Source of the DNA: Phalacrocorax aristotelis | Lineage: Eukaryota; Chordata; Aves; Suliformes; Phalacrocoracidae | DNA: 64,000 nucleotides | Direction: 5' to 3' | NCBI RefSeq assembly: GCF_949628215.1 | Contig: NC_134281.1 | Location: forward strand, 37,804,512-37,868,511 | Part shown: piece after piece, positions 11,361-22,912 of the stretch | Position numbering within the stretch: position 1 is the stretch's first letter | Layout of the letters: each line of letters starts with the position of its first letter | Notes under the pieces: model-generated | The model's input: only the letters and a program-made list of their open reading frames with translations | The model's database searches: none | Told to the model about the DNA's origin: nothing | Translations under genes and position numbers: made by a program

Positions 11361-14314
11361 AAGTATGAATTGTCTTAGTCTTAGGTGCTTGCCTGCATCC
11401 CCAAAGACATTGATGGGATAAGTGGCGTAGCAATAGGGAGACGGGAAGAAGGGGAGGTGTTTTTTTTTTTTTCTTTTAAAATTGACTCTTAACAGCCAGT
11501 TTGTGGTATTGACTTTGAACAGACCTGTGGTTTGTTTTATCTTACTCTTGATGCATGTCATCTTATTCCAGAAGGCCCTTCCAGTCAGCAGTTACAAGCA
11601 TCTGTAGTTGTACCTTCAATGTCTAAAATTTTGCAGAACATAAATCATCTCTTGTAAATGCTGATACAAATCTGAAGTCAGTACGTAGTTCTAGGCCAGA
11701 GAGGGTGCCAATAGGCACCCCACAAGAACAAGATTCTGGATATTTTGACAGAAGGTATTTTAAATGCTATGATGTTTTGCTTTGGCTTAATTATTTTTTT
11801 CCTCAAATGCAACCAATGAGTGACTTAGTTTTACTAGCTCTGTGTCAGAATAATGGGAGATGATATAAAGTGTACAATGTGAAGGGAGAGAGAGGAAACA
11901 AGCTGCCATTGCTCCAAGTTTGTACGCTTGTGCTGTGGGAGCCATCGTCAGACAAAAATATGCTGTGAGCTCTTTCCCACCCACATACTTCAAGCTTCAT
12001 GAAGCAAAAGAGACTGTCATGTGGAGGCAAAGGCCAGATTATCATAATGTGGGTGTGATGTTACTGCCCCAAAATACTCTCCTGCCTGTTGTGTTGCAAA
12101 GCTCCTTATTTCTACCTGCAAAGCAGTGTTCTGCACAAATGGAGTAGTTAGGTGGCCAAGTGCCGTGTGTCCAGGGCCACCCACTGTTTGTCTGTGGGCA
12201 GAAATGCTCTCTCTGTAGGTGGGAACATGTGTTTTTTCAAGTACATGTTCTTTTGTTTCTCTCCCCAAGAGTGACATCTACCTCTGACTGCATTTTTATT
12301 TAGTATAGGATGTGTGGGACCATACTTTTTACATTTCTCCTGTGTGTTGGCTTGCCAAATCCTCAGCTTGTACAAATTGGCATAAGTCCACTGCAATCAA
12401 TAAAAGTATGTTGACTAAAACCAGCAGAAAATCTGAATTCATTAGTTAGCAGACCACATTCCATGTGAAATTATGGAGTGAACTCCTGCAATTGTTTTTG
12501 GGAGGTACAGAGATATTCCTGGAGAGGCTACAAAGACTTCCTTTAAGATATCCTGTAAGTCACAACTGACTGCTGTCTTTAAAGTACTGTCTTTTTTCCT
12601 GTAATCTTCTGCAGTTCCTGAATATCTGTCTGAATGTTCTTTTAGTTTTGATATCCCTCTAGAAGTTTGGTCTCCCTAGTCTGCAGGACAGTGGACGCAG
12701 TAATTTCATCGTGTCTGTCAGTGTGGTAACCAGTGGTATATTGATAGTGACACAGTGAACTGGATGGCATTTAAATGTAAATCTATCATAATGATATCTA
12801 GGTTTATCATGGCTCATTATTTTGAAGCAAACAGTAATTAGCATGGGTGTACTTTATGATAATTAGGAATGTTTTACACATCAGATGGTGATGTTGACTT
12901 TTGAGGCCAACCACCTGGACTCATCTCTCACTAGCTAAATTTAATATTTTTGTATTTCTTTTTGTTTCAGTGTTTCAAAGTGGCTGTGATAAAATACTTT
13001 AACTGTTTAATCACTAAATAGGTCCATGTAATCAATTAGTTTAATAGCATGATTATTGGGATAACTTGCTGTTACGCATAGGTGATACTGCAGTTTAGAT
13101 AGTTTATGAACATTGTAGTTTATTTTGAGTGCAAAGTGAAAATTCCACTATCTTAATGGCCAGGTGAATGTTACTTTCCCGCTATCTTGCCTCTTTGCCT
13201 GTCCTGGTATCTGAACCTTCTGAACACTGATATCCTAGAATTGTGGTACCTGGTCTGTTTTAGACTTTTCATCATAAAGACCGAGTGTGACATTTCTAAT
13301 AGAGAAAATAATGACAATTAAATAAAAAAACCACACCAAACAAAACACAACAATTTATGTCATCAGGTCGCATGGTAATATGTTTGCAAATTTAAGATAG
13401 GTCAAAGTGGCTTTGTTAAAACATCATCAAAATTTTTAGGGCTAGTTTGGAAGCAGCTGTATCTCATGAAACAAAATCGGGGAAGGTCAGAATATGTATC
13501 ATGGGCATATTTCTGATTTACTGTGAAATATAGACAAAGTTTCTGTTGTAAATCATGGCTTGTGTGGATTAGACTTCTGCACCTGCAGATTTCCCTAAAT
13601 ATTTAGTATCAGTTCAGATCCAAACCTAGGAGGAGGAGAATATTTTTGGTTCCAGTGACAATGTGAAGGCAGTCTCATAACCAGCAGATGTAGAAAATTG
13701 GACGATTCTATCAGTTTTTTGATAAGAGCTGTACTTGGAAGCTGTGCAATCTGAATACTTGCCCTGTTTCCTCCTCAGATCAATACTTCCTAAATTCAGA
13801 CATAAACCTTATCTTACATATATTTGTCAGACATATTTGTGATTACTGTTTGTTATAAAGTGAGGGATCTAACATGGCAATATAAAACGCTGAGCTTATA
13901 AGTACACTTTGGATGCAGACAGCAGGAGAGGCAGTTAACCGTTTTACTTAGTATATGAACGAAGAATGAGGGTGCAGTAATGTAAAATAGTGCTATCCTT
14001 TTACTTCTAATACATTTTTTTTTTAATTGGACAGTAGTTAACACTTGTAATTGCATTCCATAAATTCTGTTTGCCTAAATTATATTACAGTATCTGCAAT
14101 ATCTCCTAATAATGACAAATGGCAAATGTTTTAATGGTTCTCCTATGTCTATGCACCTTGAAGATACACCTCATTTATATGAGAAGGAATGTGTTTTTAA
14201 ACTCATGAAAAGCTTGCGGGTTTTGTATTTATTCTTTCTATTGTACCTTTTGCAGTCTGTACCTTTAAAATTAAAATAATGGGGGTAAATGAAATACTAC
14301 GACAAGTTTAATTT

Positions 14315-14368
14315 GGTGGTTTTAGTTTTTTCGTTTTAGGGTTTTTTTTTGTTTGGGTTTTTTTTGTC
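14315..14368. repeat. GT-rich low-complexity tract
   Basis: T-runs alternate with GG/GGG. It is the partner of an AC-rich tract about 140 bases downstream, to which it is roughly complementary in inverted orientation. Confidence 0.7.
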
Positions 14369-14474
14369 TGGATTTTAACTTACTAAATCACGATAGGCTT
14401 CTGCTTGTATTCAAAGTTCATTCTTACTACTACATGCTGCCATGGTATCTAAGTTTCAAAACCTCAGGGATTTT

Positions 14475-14495
14475 GGGGGGGGAGGGGAGGAGGAG
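14475..14495. repeat. G-rich purine run
   Basis: An eight-G run is followed by AGGGGAGGAGGAG. It contains closely spaced G-runs, but only two are three or longer, so a G-quadruplex is possible rather than expected. Confidence 0.55.
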
Positions 14496-14504
14496 CTATA
14501 TTTT

Positions 14505-14550
14505 AAAAAACCAAAACAAACAAACACAAAAAAGAAACAAACAAAAAACC
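14505..14550. repeat. AC-rich low-complexity tract
   Basis: Repeats of the form AAAC and AAAACA fill this tract. It explains the K/N/Q-rich C-terminal half of the open frame at 14353-14601. Confidence 0.75.
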
Positions 14551-15413
14551 ATCTCTAAGTCCAAAAAACTGCAAGTGCTGCATATCAAGGGGATGAAATA
14601 ATCTGTTTCAAACTAGGAGAGAACTTGTGGACACTTATGCATCTATGGAATAACGTTAGATAAATTTAAATGTATTAACAGTGTCGTGCCATTATTAATG
14701 CTATTTTTGACTGAAAAGGATCAGTGATTGACTGTAAAATAAGGAGACATCAGCCTATTTCAGCTAGCCTTGGCTGGGATGTTTAGAATGCGGTCTGCGT
14801 TTCTGGCACTCACGCTTAAGGAGGATGCACAGGAAGACTGAAAAAAGAAAAAGAAAAAAATTATATAAACCTAAATAAAACAAAGGGCAAGATATAAAAA
14901 TTAATCTGGAGAGGGTGTCACCATGCAAGCGTTCTTTTTTAAAAAAAATGTTTTCATTGTAACTCTGGTAAGTAACAAAAACGTCATAAGAAAAGAAAAA
15001 GGGGGTGGTCAGCAAGAAAAACAAGGTGTTCGCATTAAAGAAAAGTCAGGATTACAGGATTATTCTTTTTTTTCCAGAAAGACACATAATTGGAGTCCAA
15101 GATCATCTAGATACTGCTTCCAGTTCAGCTAAAGACTGCTTCTATATTTAACTCTTTAACTTACTGTATGTCACTTTACCATCTGTAAAGAAAGAGATCT
15201 TACTGTGGTGGCATTAGGCTGTGCCAAAAAGCAAGTCTAACATATTCTTCTTACCATGATCCTGAATATCACAGACTATTTCTATCGTAGGAATTCTTCG
15301 ACTTGTAGTTTCAGAGTTAAAACCAAGTGTCTTTCTGTACTTGTTAAACAGGAGTTATAGGCGATGCAGAAACTGTTGGGTTAGATGTTTTGACCCTTCT
15401 TATGCCTGAAGTC

Positions 15414-15500
15414 GGGGGGGGGGGGGGATAAAAAAAGAAACCAACAAACCAAACAAACAAAAAACTCAACAACAACAAAAAACACCAAAAAAGCCCGTTT
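15414..15500. repeat. Poly-G run followed by AC-rich tract
   Basis: Fourteen G (15414-15427) are followed by a stretch made almost only of A and C with (ACAAAC)-like and (AAC)n units. Length variation and assembly uncertainty are likely at the G run. Confidence 0.75.
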
Positions 15501-17056
15501 GGAAGTAAGTAAAAACCCAACAACTCCAAACATTATAACAAGCCCTTAGTACCACCTCTGCTGTCTTCAAGCCCAGTATAGTGTGCACTGAGGAACAGCA
15601 ACTGATCTCTCATGTGTGGAAAGTATAATTCTTCTCTTCCTCCACTGCTGTAAAACTAGTGCTCCTATTATGTCAAGGTCCATCGCATTTACTGCAACTT
15701 TGATATGATTGACCTAAAAATATTGCTGTGAGTGAATTATTTACAGTGACACTGAGGAGCAATTTTCTAGAATGTCTGTGTGGCCTGCGGGCATTGCACT
15801 GAGTACACATGTATGGTATTAACAAAAAAAAAAAAGTGACCATGAAACCTTTCCACAGTATTTCACAGCTACTGTTACCAAAATTGGATGGTTCTGTGGC
15901 TTTACAGTGCTAGAAAAGATGTAGGCATGTCAGCATCTCTTGTGGGGTGTGGAATAATGGTATTGTTTTGCCAATGAACATTGTGTAAGTTACTAGTCTG
16001 TAGATGTTGACTTTAAGTTGTACAAAATATTATATATCTGTATACTAAGATGACATTTTTCTATCTCTATATGAAAACATGATGTCATGAAAATCACTGA
16101 TAAATTTTATACTAGGCACCATTAAAAGAGACCATTGCTGGAGAGTCTGTTTTTCAGAATGTAAAAACTTGCAGTCCAGGTGAAAATATTTATTTTATAT
16201 TTGTGATGGGTGCAGACTGATTATCTGTTCCTAGGTCAATGCTGGCTGAGGTTTCTGCACCCTGTTCTAGTAGGGTTCTAGTTGTTTCTGTTTAATATTT
16301 AACAAATGTATGAAAAAAATGATAGAAATCAGGGAAAAACATGTATTTTGAGGAAAAGCACTGCCTTAGAAAAGGATGTAACTTTATCTTTTTCCTGCAC
16401 TGGAATCTGTCCCCGTGATGCTAATGGTTCAGACATTATCTGTTAGCAGAGAAAACATACATACAGAAACCACTCGTGCTCCAAGACGCTGTTTTTTTCC
16501 AGTGTTGCCGAATTTCAGAATCTTCTATTTTGATAAGTATTTTCTCTGTTAAAAATACATAACACTACTATAACTAGCATTAATAAATGTATTGCAGAAA
16601 CAGGACCCTATTTTTATTTTCCAGTAAGGAACCTTGATTGATACTGTTCCAAGAACATACTAGCTACAACTTAATTTGAAAGTTTTTTCTTCTAGATAGG
16701 ATATATACCTTTGTGTCCTGCTTTTAATATGATCTTTACCTATCTGCAATATGTAAGTTAGTAGTAATTCAAGCTCCCGTTCTCGTAGAAATGAGTACAC
16801 TTTAAAGATACAGGCTTATCTCTGACCAGTGTTGCTGAGAAGTCTTACATCCATAGCAACCCTTCCTTTTAATACCTAACTCTGCTGTCTCTGACCGCAA
16901 TGGTATCCAATGAGCAACAGACCCTGTGGGTTCTTCTGTAGTAAATATTGCAGTGAAAAAATATAATCTTCATAAATATAAATTTTAAATAATGTCCAAT
17001 CAATTCCAGGATTCAATTTGTTAGTGTGGTTATGTCTTTGAGGAACTGATTTCCGT

Positions 17057-17067
17057 CCCCCCCCCCC
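17057..17067. repeat. C11 homopolymer
   Basis: Eleven consecutive C, flanked by unique sequence. No other feature is associated with it. Confidence 0.8.
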
Positions 17068-17381
17068 GATTATCCGTTTCGCATGGGATTGAGGAGTGGC
17101 CTCTTTTGTGATTTAAATATACTTTTATCGTTTAAGCAGACGGGTGACACAAAAGAAGCAACTGCAGTTGTACCCTCCCGTGATAGCCTTGATGCCTGTA
17201 TCCTGTTCAGTTGCTACATGGTGAAATATGGATAAAAAAAGCAGGAACAATACACAAGACAGCTGTTGTGTAGCTGATGTGCTGAGGATGCTTTGTAAAC
17301 AATCAGACTGAAGTGTTGTTAATGGACCCCCATTATGAGGAGGAACAATATAAATGCTGTGTGATTACCTAACTTCTAGAG

Positions 17382-17414
17382 GCAGAATACCTGAGTTGCC
17401 TGCAGAATACCTGA
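17382..17414. repeat. Short direct repeat, 13 bp twice
   Basis: GCAGAATACCTGA occurs at 17382-17394 and exactly again at 17402-17414, separated by seven bases. This is a small local duplication with period 20. Confidence 0.85.
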
Positions 17415-18195
17415 AGACTGAACTTACCTTGGATGACTGTGTGATGTAAGAAATGTAGACTGGTCCTTCTGTGTGCATGACCAGGTTACTAAAGGGTTGT
17501 AAGGAAATAAGGACAAAGCTGTGAGCTTTACTTACACTTTTATTTTCTTATTACTATCAGCAGTACTGAGTGTGACATAGGTATCCAAAGTTTACAGCAA
17601 TTTTTACAATGTAACTACTGTTCTATTATTATTACTGGATATACATTTCTCTGTCATCTTACAGATCCCTAAAAAAGGGTAAACGTAATAGTATATACTG
17701 TCTAATAGTATTTATTTAGCTTCTTAAAGTAATTTTCATGTAAAATTAATCTTTTATTTGATGTAACATTTTATCAGTATCTCTGAACTCTGGCTCCCAT
17801 TTGTATTTGTGTGACAAACGTAGAAGAAATTTTTGAACAATTCTACAATGGCTAGTTAAAAGGAGATTTAAATATTCTTTCCTCTTACGCTAGAAGTGGC
17901 TATACACAGAGTTCCTGAATTATTATTTATTTCCTCATACATACTGAATAAGAATTTTTATGGTTTCAGTGATAGTGAACCCTGGGAGGACAATATTCCA
18001 GAAAAAACGCAGTGGTTTTTTTCTTTTTTGGTCACCTAAGTTAAACACACTTAAAAACAAGCAAGCAAAAAGTGAGTATCACCAACTATTTTTTGACCAG
18101 AAAAATGTATCCTATAAGGAGTGTTTGCTTCTCACTACTGCTTTCAGAGCTGATGTTCCTCTCAACGGCAACTGTAAAATGTGGGGCCACAGTTG

Positions 18196-18545
18196 CATTC
18201 ATTGTTCAGTGAGCTTGTCCACATAGTTAAACCCACCGACAGCAATGAATGTTGATTGTGACCTTTTTTGTAAAGCTTGGCAGAGTGGGGGAGAAACTTC
18301 ATGTGGTGATTAGGTTGCTATCCTCGGTGTTAAGGCCTGAAAGCATGAAGTAAGGAGGAGGATGGTTAGCTGGAGGGTACAATCAACGGTCGATGGTTTT
18401 CACTTTAATTCCAAACTCACCGACAGCGTTGAATGTTCACTGAAGCAACCACAACAACAGAACTCCATTGACTTGACAGCATCCTCAAATGTCTGGAGGG
18501 GGGGGGTAAAAAAATCACGCAATGATTTTAATCATACAGTCGGTG
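18196..18545. repeat. CpG-retaining patch with repeated CACCGAC motifs
   Basis: CACCGACAGC is present at 18234-18243 and again, identical, at 18418-18427. Both copies continue with a two-base variable position and TGAATGTT, so 18 of 20 bases agree. The reverse complement GTCGGTG follows at 18539-18545. A CATTCATTG/CAATGAATG inverted pair (18196-18204, 18243-18251) brackets the first copy. Several CpG dinucleotides survive here in a CpG-poor background. The function is unknown; it may be an old repeat, or a regulatory element protected from CpG decay. Confidence 0.45.
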
Positions 18546-19172
18546 TGACTTCAGTCATTTTTCTCTTACCAACACCCTTCTTTGCCCCTCTATTTCAGTC
18601 TCTGTGCAAGGAGCTGGCAGTTTTCCAAATTTCTTTCTGTGAAAAGAAAAGATATTTCACTTATTCAGGCTCTAACGATATAGGCTGGGGATCCAGGCAC
18701 AAGTGGGTTAATGTTGTCATTTCACAAAACTGAACTTCATAGCAAACGAAAACACAAGATCCCATATATGAACAGAGCTGGCTAAGAGTTTTATGAATCA
18801 GTGTTGTCAATTATAGGTTGCCCAGTAAAATTTCCTCTGCTGACATAGTTCAATTGGATTTAAACTTGCTTAGGATTGATGAAAACTACATTTTCTTTTA
18901 AGAAGGCTTATTTTCTCTATAAACGTCTTAGATGGAAGACCTTTTTTTCCCTTACAAATTGTCATACATGCAGAACCTGTTATGGTAGTTTTCAGGAGGA
19001 AGAAAGGCTCGATGACCTAAATTTCTTTTTATATAGTTTTTTAGGTGGCAGCACGCTGTCCATATCCAGAATTTGATCACCACACAGTAAAGTACTTATT
19101 CTTAAAAATTTCCACAGTAGCACAATACTTTTTTCTAGTCTTCTGAGCTTTCCAACTCAATTGTCCTCATCC

Positions 19173-19205
19173 TCAAAATAAATAAATAAAAATTAAAAAT
19201 ATATA
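19173..19205. repeat. AT-rich (AAAT)n / (AT)n simple sequence
   Basis: AAATAAATAAAT is followed by AAATTAAAAATATATATG. This is ordinary simple sequence. Confidence 0.65.
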
Positions 19206-21904
19206 TGTAGGGCTGCAATTTTCATATTGTAGAGGAAGGGTTTGAGAGACTTGATCAGAAGGCAAAACATGGTAACTGAGGAATTTTACCTATTTGCATT
19301 TGTGAGCAGAGTTCTCCTGCAGAAGGTGGTCTCACAGCTCGGATGGTCTGAATTCTTTTATGCTAGGTCCCCTCTTATCTTGCTGCACTGAAATTATGTG
19401 AACAATTAATTGGCTTCTATGAATTGCTGTTTGTTTACCTTGTCCTTTGGTAAAAGATGTCTTACACTCTCCCATCCATTTCTGATTATTTTAAAAATCT
19501 TTATGTGTGTTGGGGTTTTTTGTTCAACTTGTTTGTATTTGTGTAAAGGGACCCAGCACCAAAAGACTGCAGGTCATAAGTGTGCTGTGTGTATATATTT
19601 TGTAAACAAACACCATGACAAGGACTTTGTCCTGGCTGTTTCTTTCAACTCATTGCTTTGCATGTGGAGGTATTTATGACATAATTTAACTCAACTGCAT
19701 TTTCTATCAAATATATCTAAAAGACAGAGAGTCATTAATACAGCCAACTGGGGAACTAGACAAGAACAGAATCAACTAATTTTCTCCTTTATGGTTGATT
19801 AGATGTGTTTGGTTAAGGAAGGCCACTTTGATTATGAATATACCTGAATTCTAAGCAAATGTGGCAGCCAACATTTTTTTCCCCTGATACAGCAGCATGG
19901 GATATTTGCTTGCCAGTATTTTAGCTCTGAACTCTGAAGTTTGATTATTTTTTTCCCCTCCGTTTGTTTGTGCTGGCTTGTCTACGGTTTAATTCCATGG
20001 ATGTTACGAAAGGAGTTCCTTACACTAGCATGAGTGATGAGAGAATAAGACTCTCCAACTCAGTAGTCTTTTGTGCATCTGTTCAACATTGTTCTAGCCA
20101 AATGAATACACTTCATGGTTTAGGGTCACTCATGTTTAACATCCGACCTATTATAAGCTTTCTTTCTGTATACCATTTCTTTCAGTACTTATTCCTTTGC
20201 TCTTATTCCCTGCTTCCATCTGTCACTTCATATTTCAATATGGGGTCTTGCCTAGCTGATACCTGGCAGTTAGGATGGGGTGTAGGGGAAGGAGAGGATC
20301 TATGTAGATCTTGCGGCTGGGTGGATTGCATCTTAGAAGGAATTACTTTCACAGGTTATTATTATTCCCTTCCCACCCCCTATAATGGAAAAACCTCAGT
20401 ATTTCCTTAGTTACACAGCCTCTGTTGAAACGGGCTGAAACCTGTAACTACAAAAACACGGAAAAGTATTCCTGAGCTCCAGCCCTGATTCCTGATGTGT
20501 GCAGGTTATGCAGGGTAAAAATGCTTTCATCTTCTCTCATCTGGTTTTAATATTTTTTTTCTTTTTAAATCCCTTACCGGGCTTAGCTAGCTGTTACAAA
20601 TGCCAGCTTTATTTTAAGTTTTATTTCAGATCTGCAGGCTTATGTGAACATTCAGATTGGATGTATGTTTTTTTTATTTAAGGTTAGTAGGTCATAAATA
20701 AACCAAAGCACTTTCCTTCCTATGAGCAATAGGGTCATGGTGTACATGAAATATCACTTTAAAAAAATTGGAACCTAACGTGAATTGACAGAGGTACATG
20801 AGGAAGTAGTTCGTTGTGTCGCTGTAAAGGCCATAGGGATTTGGACTGCTAGAGCTGCCTGTCTTAGGAATAGATTAGATATCTTGTCTGATGACCTGTA
20901 CTTAATTTAAGTGACTGCCTTTGCCAGTCCTTCCAGAGGGCAACTGTGTGAAGTAGAGCATCTCATCTTCAGTCCTTTCCCTCCTCTTGATGGCGTGACC
21001 TTAATTGAAGATATGGGTGTTGTGCTGCACAGACAATTATTACTTCAATGCTATGTGAACTGCATCTTCTTCGGTTCTAATTAGTTAGCTTTTCCATTTT
21101 GACCCTGATATCTTGAATCAAAAGGCTAATGTTGAACTTCATTCTACTGACTAATACTGGCAACTGTTATACAGTACACTCATGTTTAAAGCTGCCTTAT
21201 ATAAAACAATAATAAAAGCCCCTCTCCCTACTTAGAAATGGTGGCTGGAGCTGTGAAATACTACTCTGCCCTGCTTGTTGCCCCGCCTCTTCCTCTCTTC
21301 TTTCTCCCTCCCCCACATAAATGCTTGATGAAATATAAATGATAGGTGTCAGATAGGTCTGTCTTGCAGGCTACTTCAAGCAGCTGTTTTAGTACTTTAA
21401 ACAATCTTACTGTTTGTACAGTGGTGAGATAACTTAAGAACAAATACTTAGGTGAATACACAGATCTCAGGTTTGGGGGGGTTCTTGTGATTTTAGATAA
21501 TTTCCCTAATGATGCATTAGAACAGTCTATTCAGATTGTACACTGATTAAAATAGTACGTTAACATATTTATATGGTAGTTACTCTGCACGGTTTGCAGC
21601 ATGCCTTTTCTTTTGCTGGCTTTGAATTGTTACTGGAAGGTGGAGTTAAGACACTTGAAGGCAAATATTCATTTGTATAGAGGGAAAACAAAAGAACAAC
21701 AGCGTTAATACTCATATTGCAAAGTCCCGTCATGGATACTTTTGTTGGCTACTTCCACCTCCCACTTGCCCTCTCCCACAGTCTGTCAACAGGCTTCCAG
21801 TTATACACTTGGGGACAGGAAAAAAATGGAATGCATGGATAAATTTTTAATTGTGTTGCAAAAGTGAATTCCAGTGGCAGTGTCTAAAAGCGGCACTAGC
21901 GCAC

Positions 21905-21990
21905 TTGGGATCAGTCCTCAGCTAGTGTAAACTGACACAGCTCCATTGACATCAGTGGCATCTGCGTTTACACCAGCTGGCACCCGGATG
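21905..21990. repeat. Palindromic ancient interspersed repeat relic
   Basis: CAGCTAGTGTAAAC (21919-21932) is the reverse complement of GTTTACACCAGCTG (21966-21979) except for one base. The central CCATTGACATCAGTGG is itself nearly palindromic. This texture (CAGCTGGTGTAAA ... CCATTGAC.TCAATGG ... TTTACACCAGCTG) belongs to old, low-copy interspersed repeats that I recall from bird, turtle and crocodile genomes. I cannot name the family with certainty. It has no coding content. Confidence 0.5.
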
Positions 21991-22884
21991 CTCGTCTGGA
22001 AAAAAAAGAAGTGAAGTAGAATGATCAGTTAACAGTTCTTACCGCCTTTTCTGTTCTTAGTGTTGTGTGTTCATCTTCTTTATTAAACCTTTCTCAAATG
22101 ATAAATTTTCATGTTGTATTGACATTTTACCTGCAATAAATTAACAGTAATACTAAATCTCAGTATTGACATTGCTGTCCTTACACTAAAAGGAATTAAA
22201 TCCAGCTGACTATAGTTATTAGAGATTCAATTTATTCTTGGATGACTTTGAATTATATGCTGAAAGTAAAAACTCTATGCAGCTATCAAGAGGAAGTCCT
22301 TTTTCTGACAAAATGAAAAGTGTTCATTTCTTCTGTGGTCTTAACTGCAAGAACAGAATCCAATAACCTTCATTGTCATCTAAGACTCTCACTGTACTCT
22401 ACAAACACTACCTGCAGTGCATTGGGGAGTATAGCATTGGCTCCTAATTACTAATGCAGTAATTCTAAAGCCAATGTTTTTCAATAAATCCAACTAGACA
22501 ATCACAATGTTTTCATGTTGCCTTCAACCTATGGTAACATCTATGTAAACCTCCGCTGGAAAAAAGATGTTTTAGGGAGTATTTCTACTATATACTATTT
22601 CTATTTACTATTTTTTGTAGTACAGCCTTCTCTGGACAAAAGTAGCAGCTGCATAACATCTTGAAGCACTAGTGCATGCCAGCCTGAGACAGGAGCAAAA
22701 GTTGTGATTGTCTTGTTTTAAATTCTTCATTCTTCAAGGCTGCTTTTTTTGTCCATAAGGTATGAAGAAATGTAAAGCTTATGCAGAGTCATCCTGGTTC
22801 TTGCTCATAAAATAAGAGGGGGAAAACATCTTTGCACACTTTCTGAGTGAAATAATAACCCCAAGACTGTTTTGTTTTTGTGCC

Positions 22885-22912
22885 TTTTTTTTTTTTTTTT
22901 AAAAAAAAAAAA
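22885..22912. repeat. T16-A12 homopolymer palindrome
   Basis: Sixteen T are followed directly by twelve A, a perfect self-complementary block. Such poly(dA:dT) blocks stiffen DNA and disfavour nucleosomes. It accounts for the lysine/phenylalanine run in the antisense open frame at 22805-23017. Confidence 0.8.

Larger units (their letters stand above)
6696..21904. other. Mostly unique non-coding DNA with low-complexity tracts
   Basis: No gene or RNA can be supported in this 15 kb. Open frames reach 148 codons (19964-20410) but resemble no protein family I know and have no CR1-type or exon-type context. The content consists of GT- and AC-rich simple tracts listed separately, possible old repeats at 7551-7710, and a CpG-retaining patch with short repeats near 18.2-18.55 kb. 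Everything else reads as unique AT-rich sequence. Confidence 0.65.

Noticed and set aside
18362..18733. 123-codon open frame over the CpG-retaining patch
   Set aside because: No domain or family resemblance. The frame crosses a G9 run, and the interesting signal here is in the DNA repeats, not the translation.
19964..20410. Longest open frame in the window, 148 codons on the plus strand
   Set aside because: It has no recognisable domain, signal peptide or family match and no gene context. One such length is expected by chance in 64 kb read in six frames.
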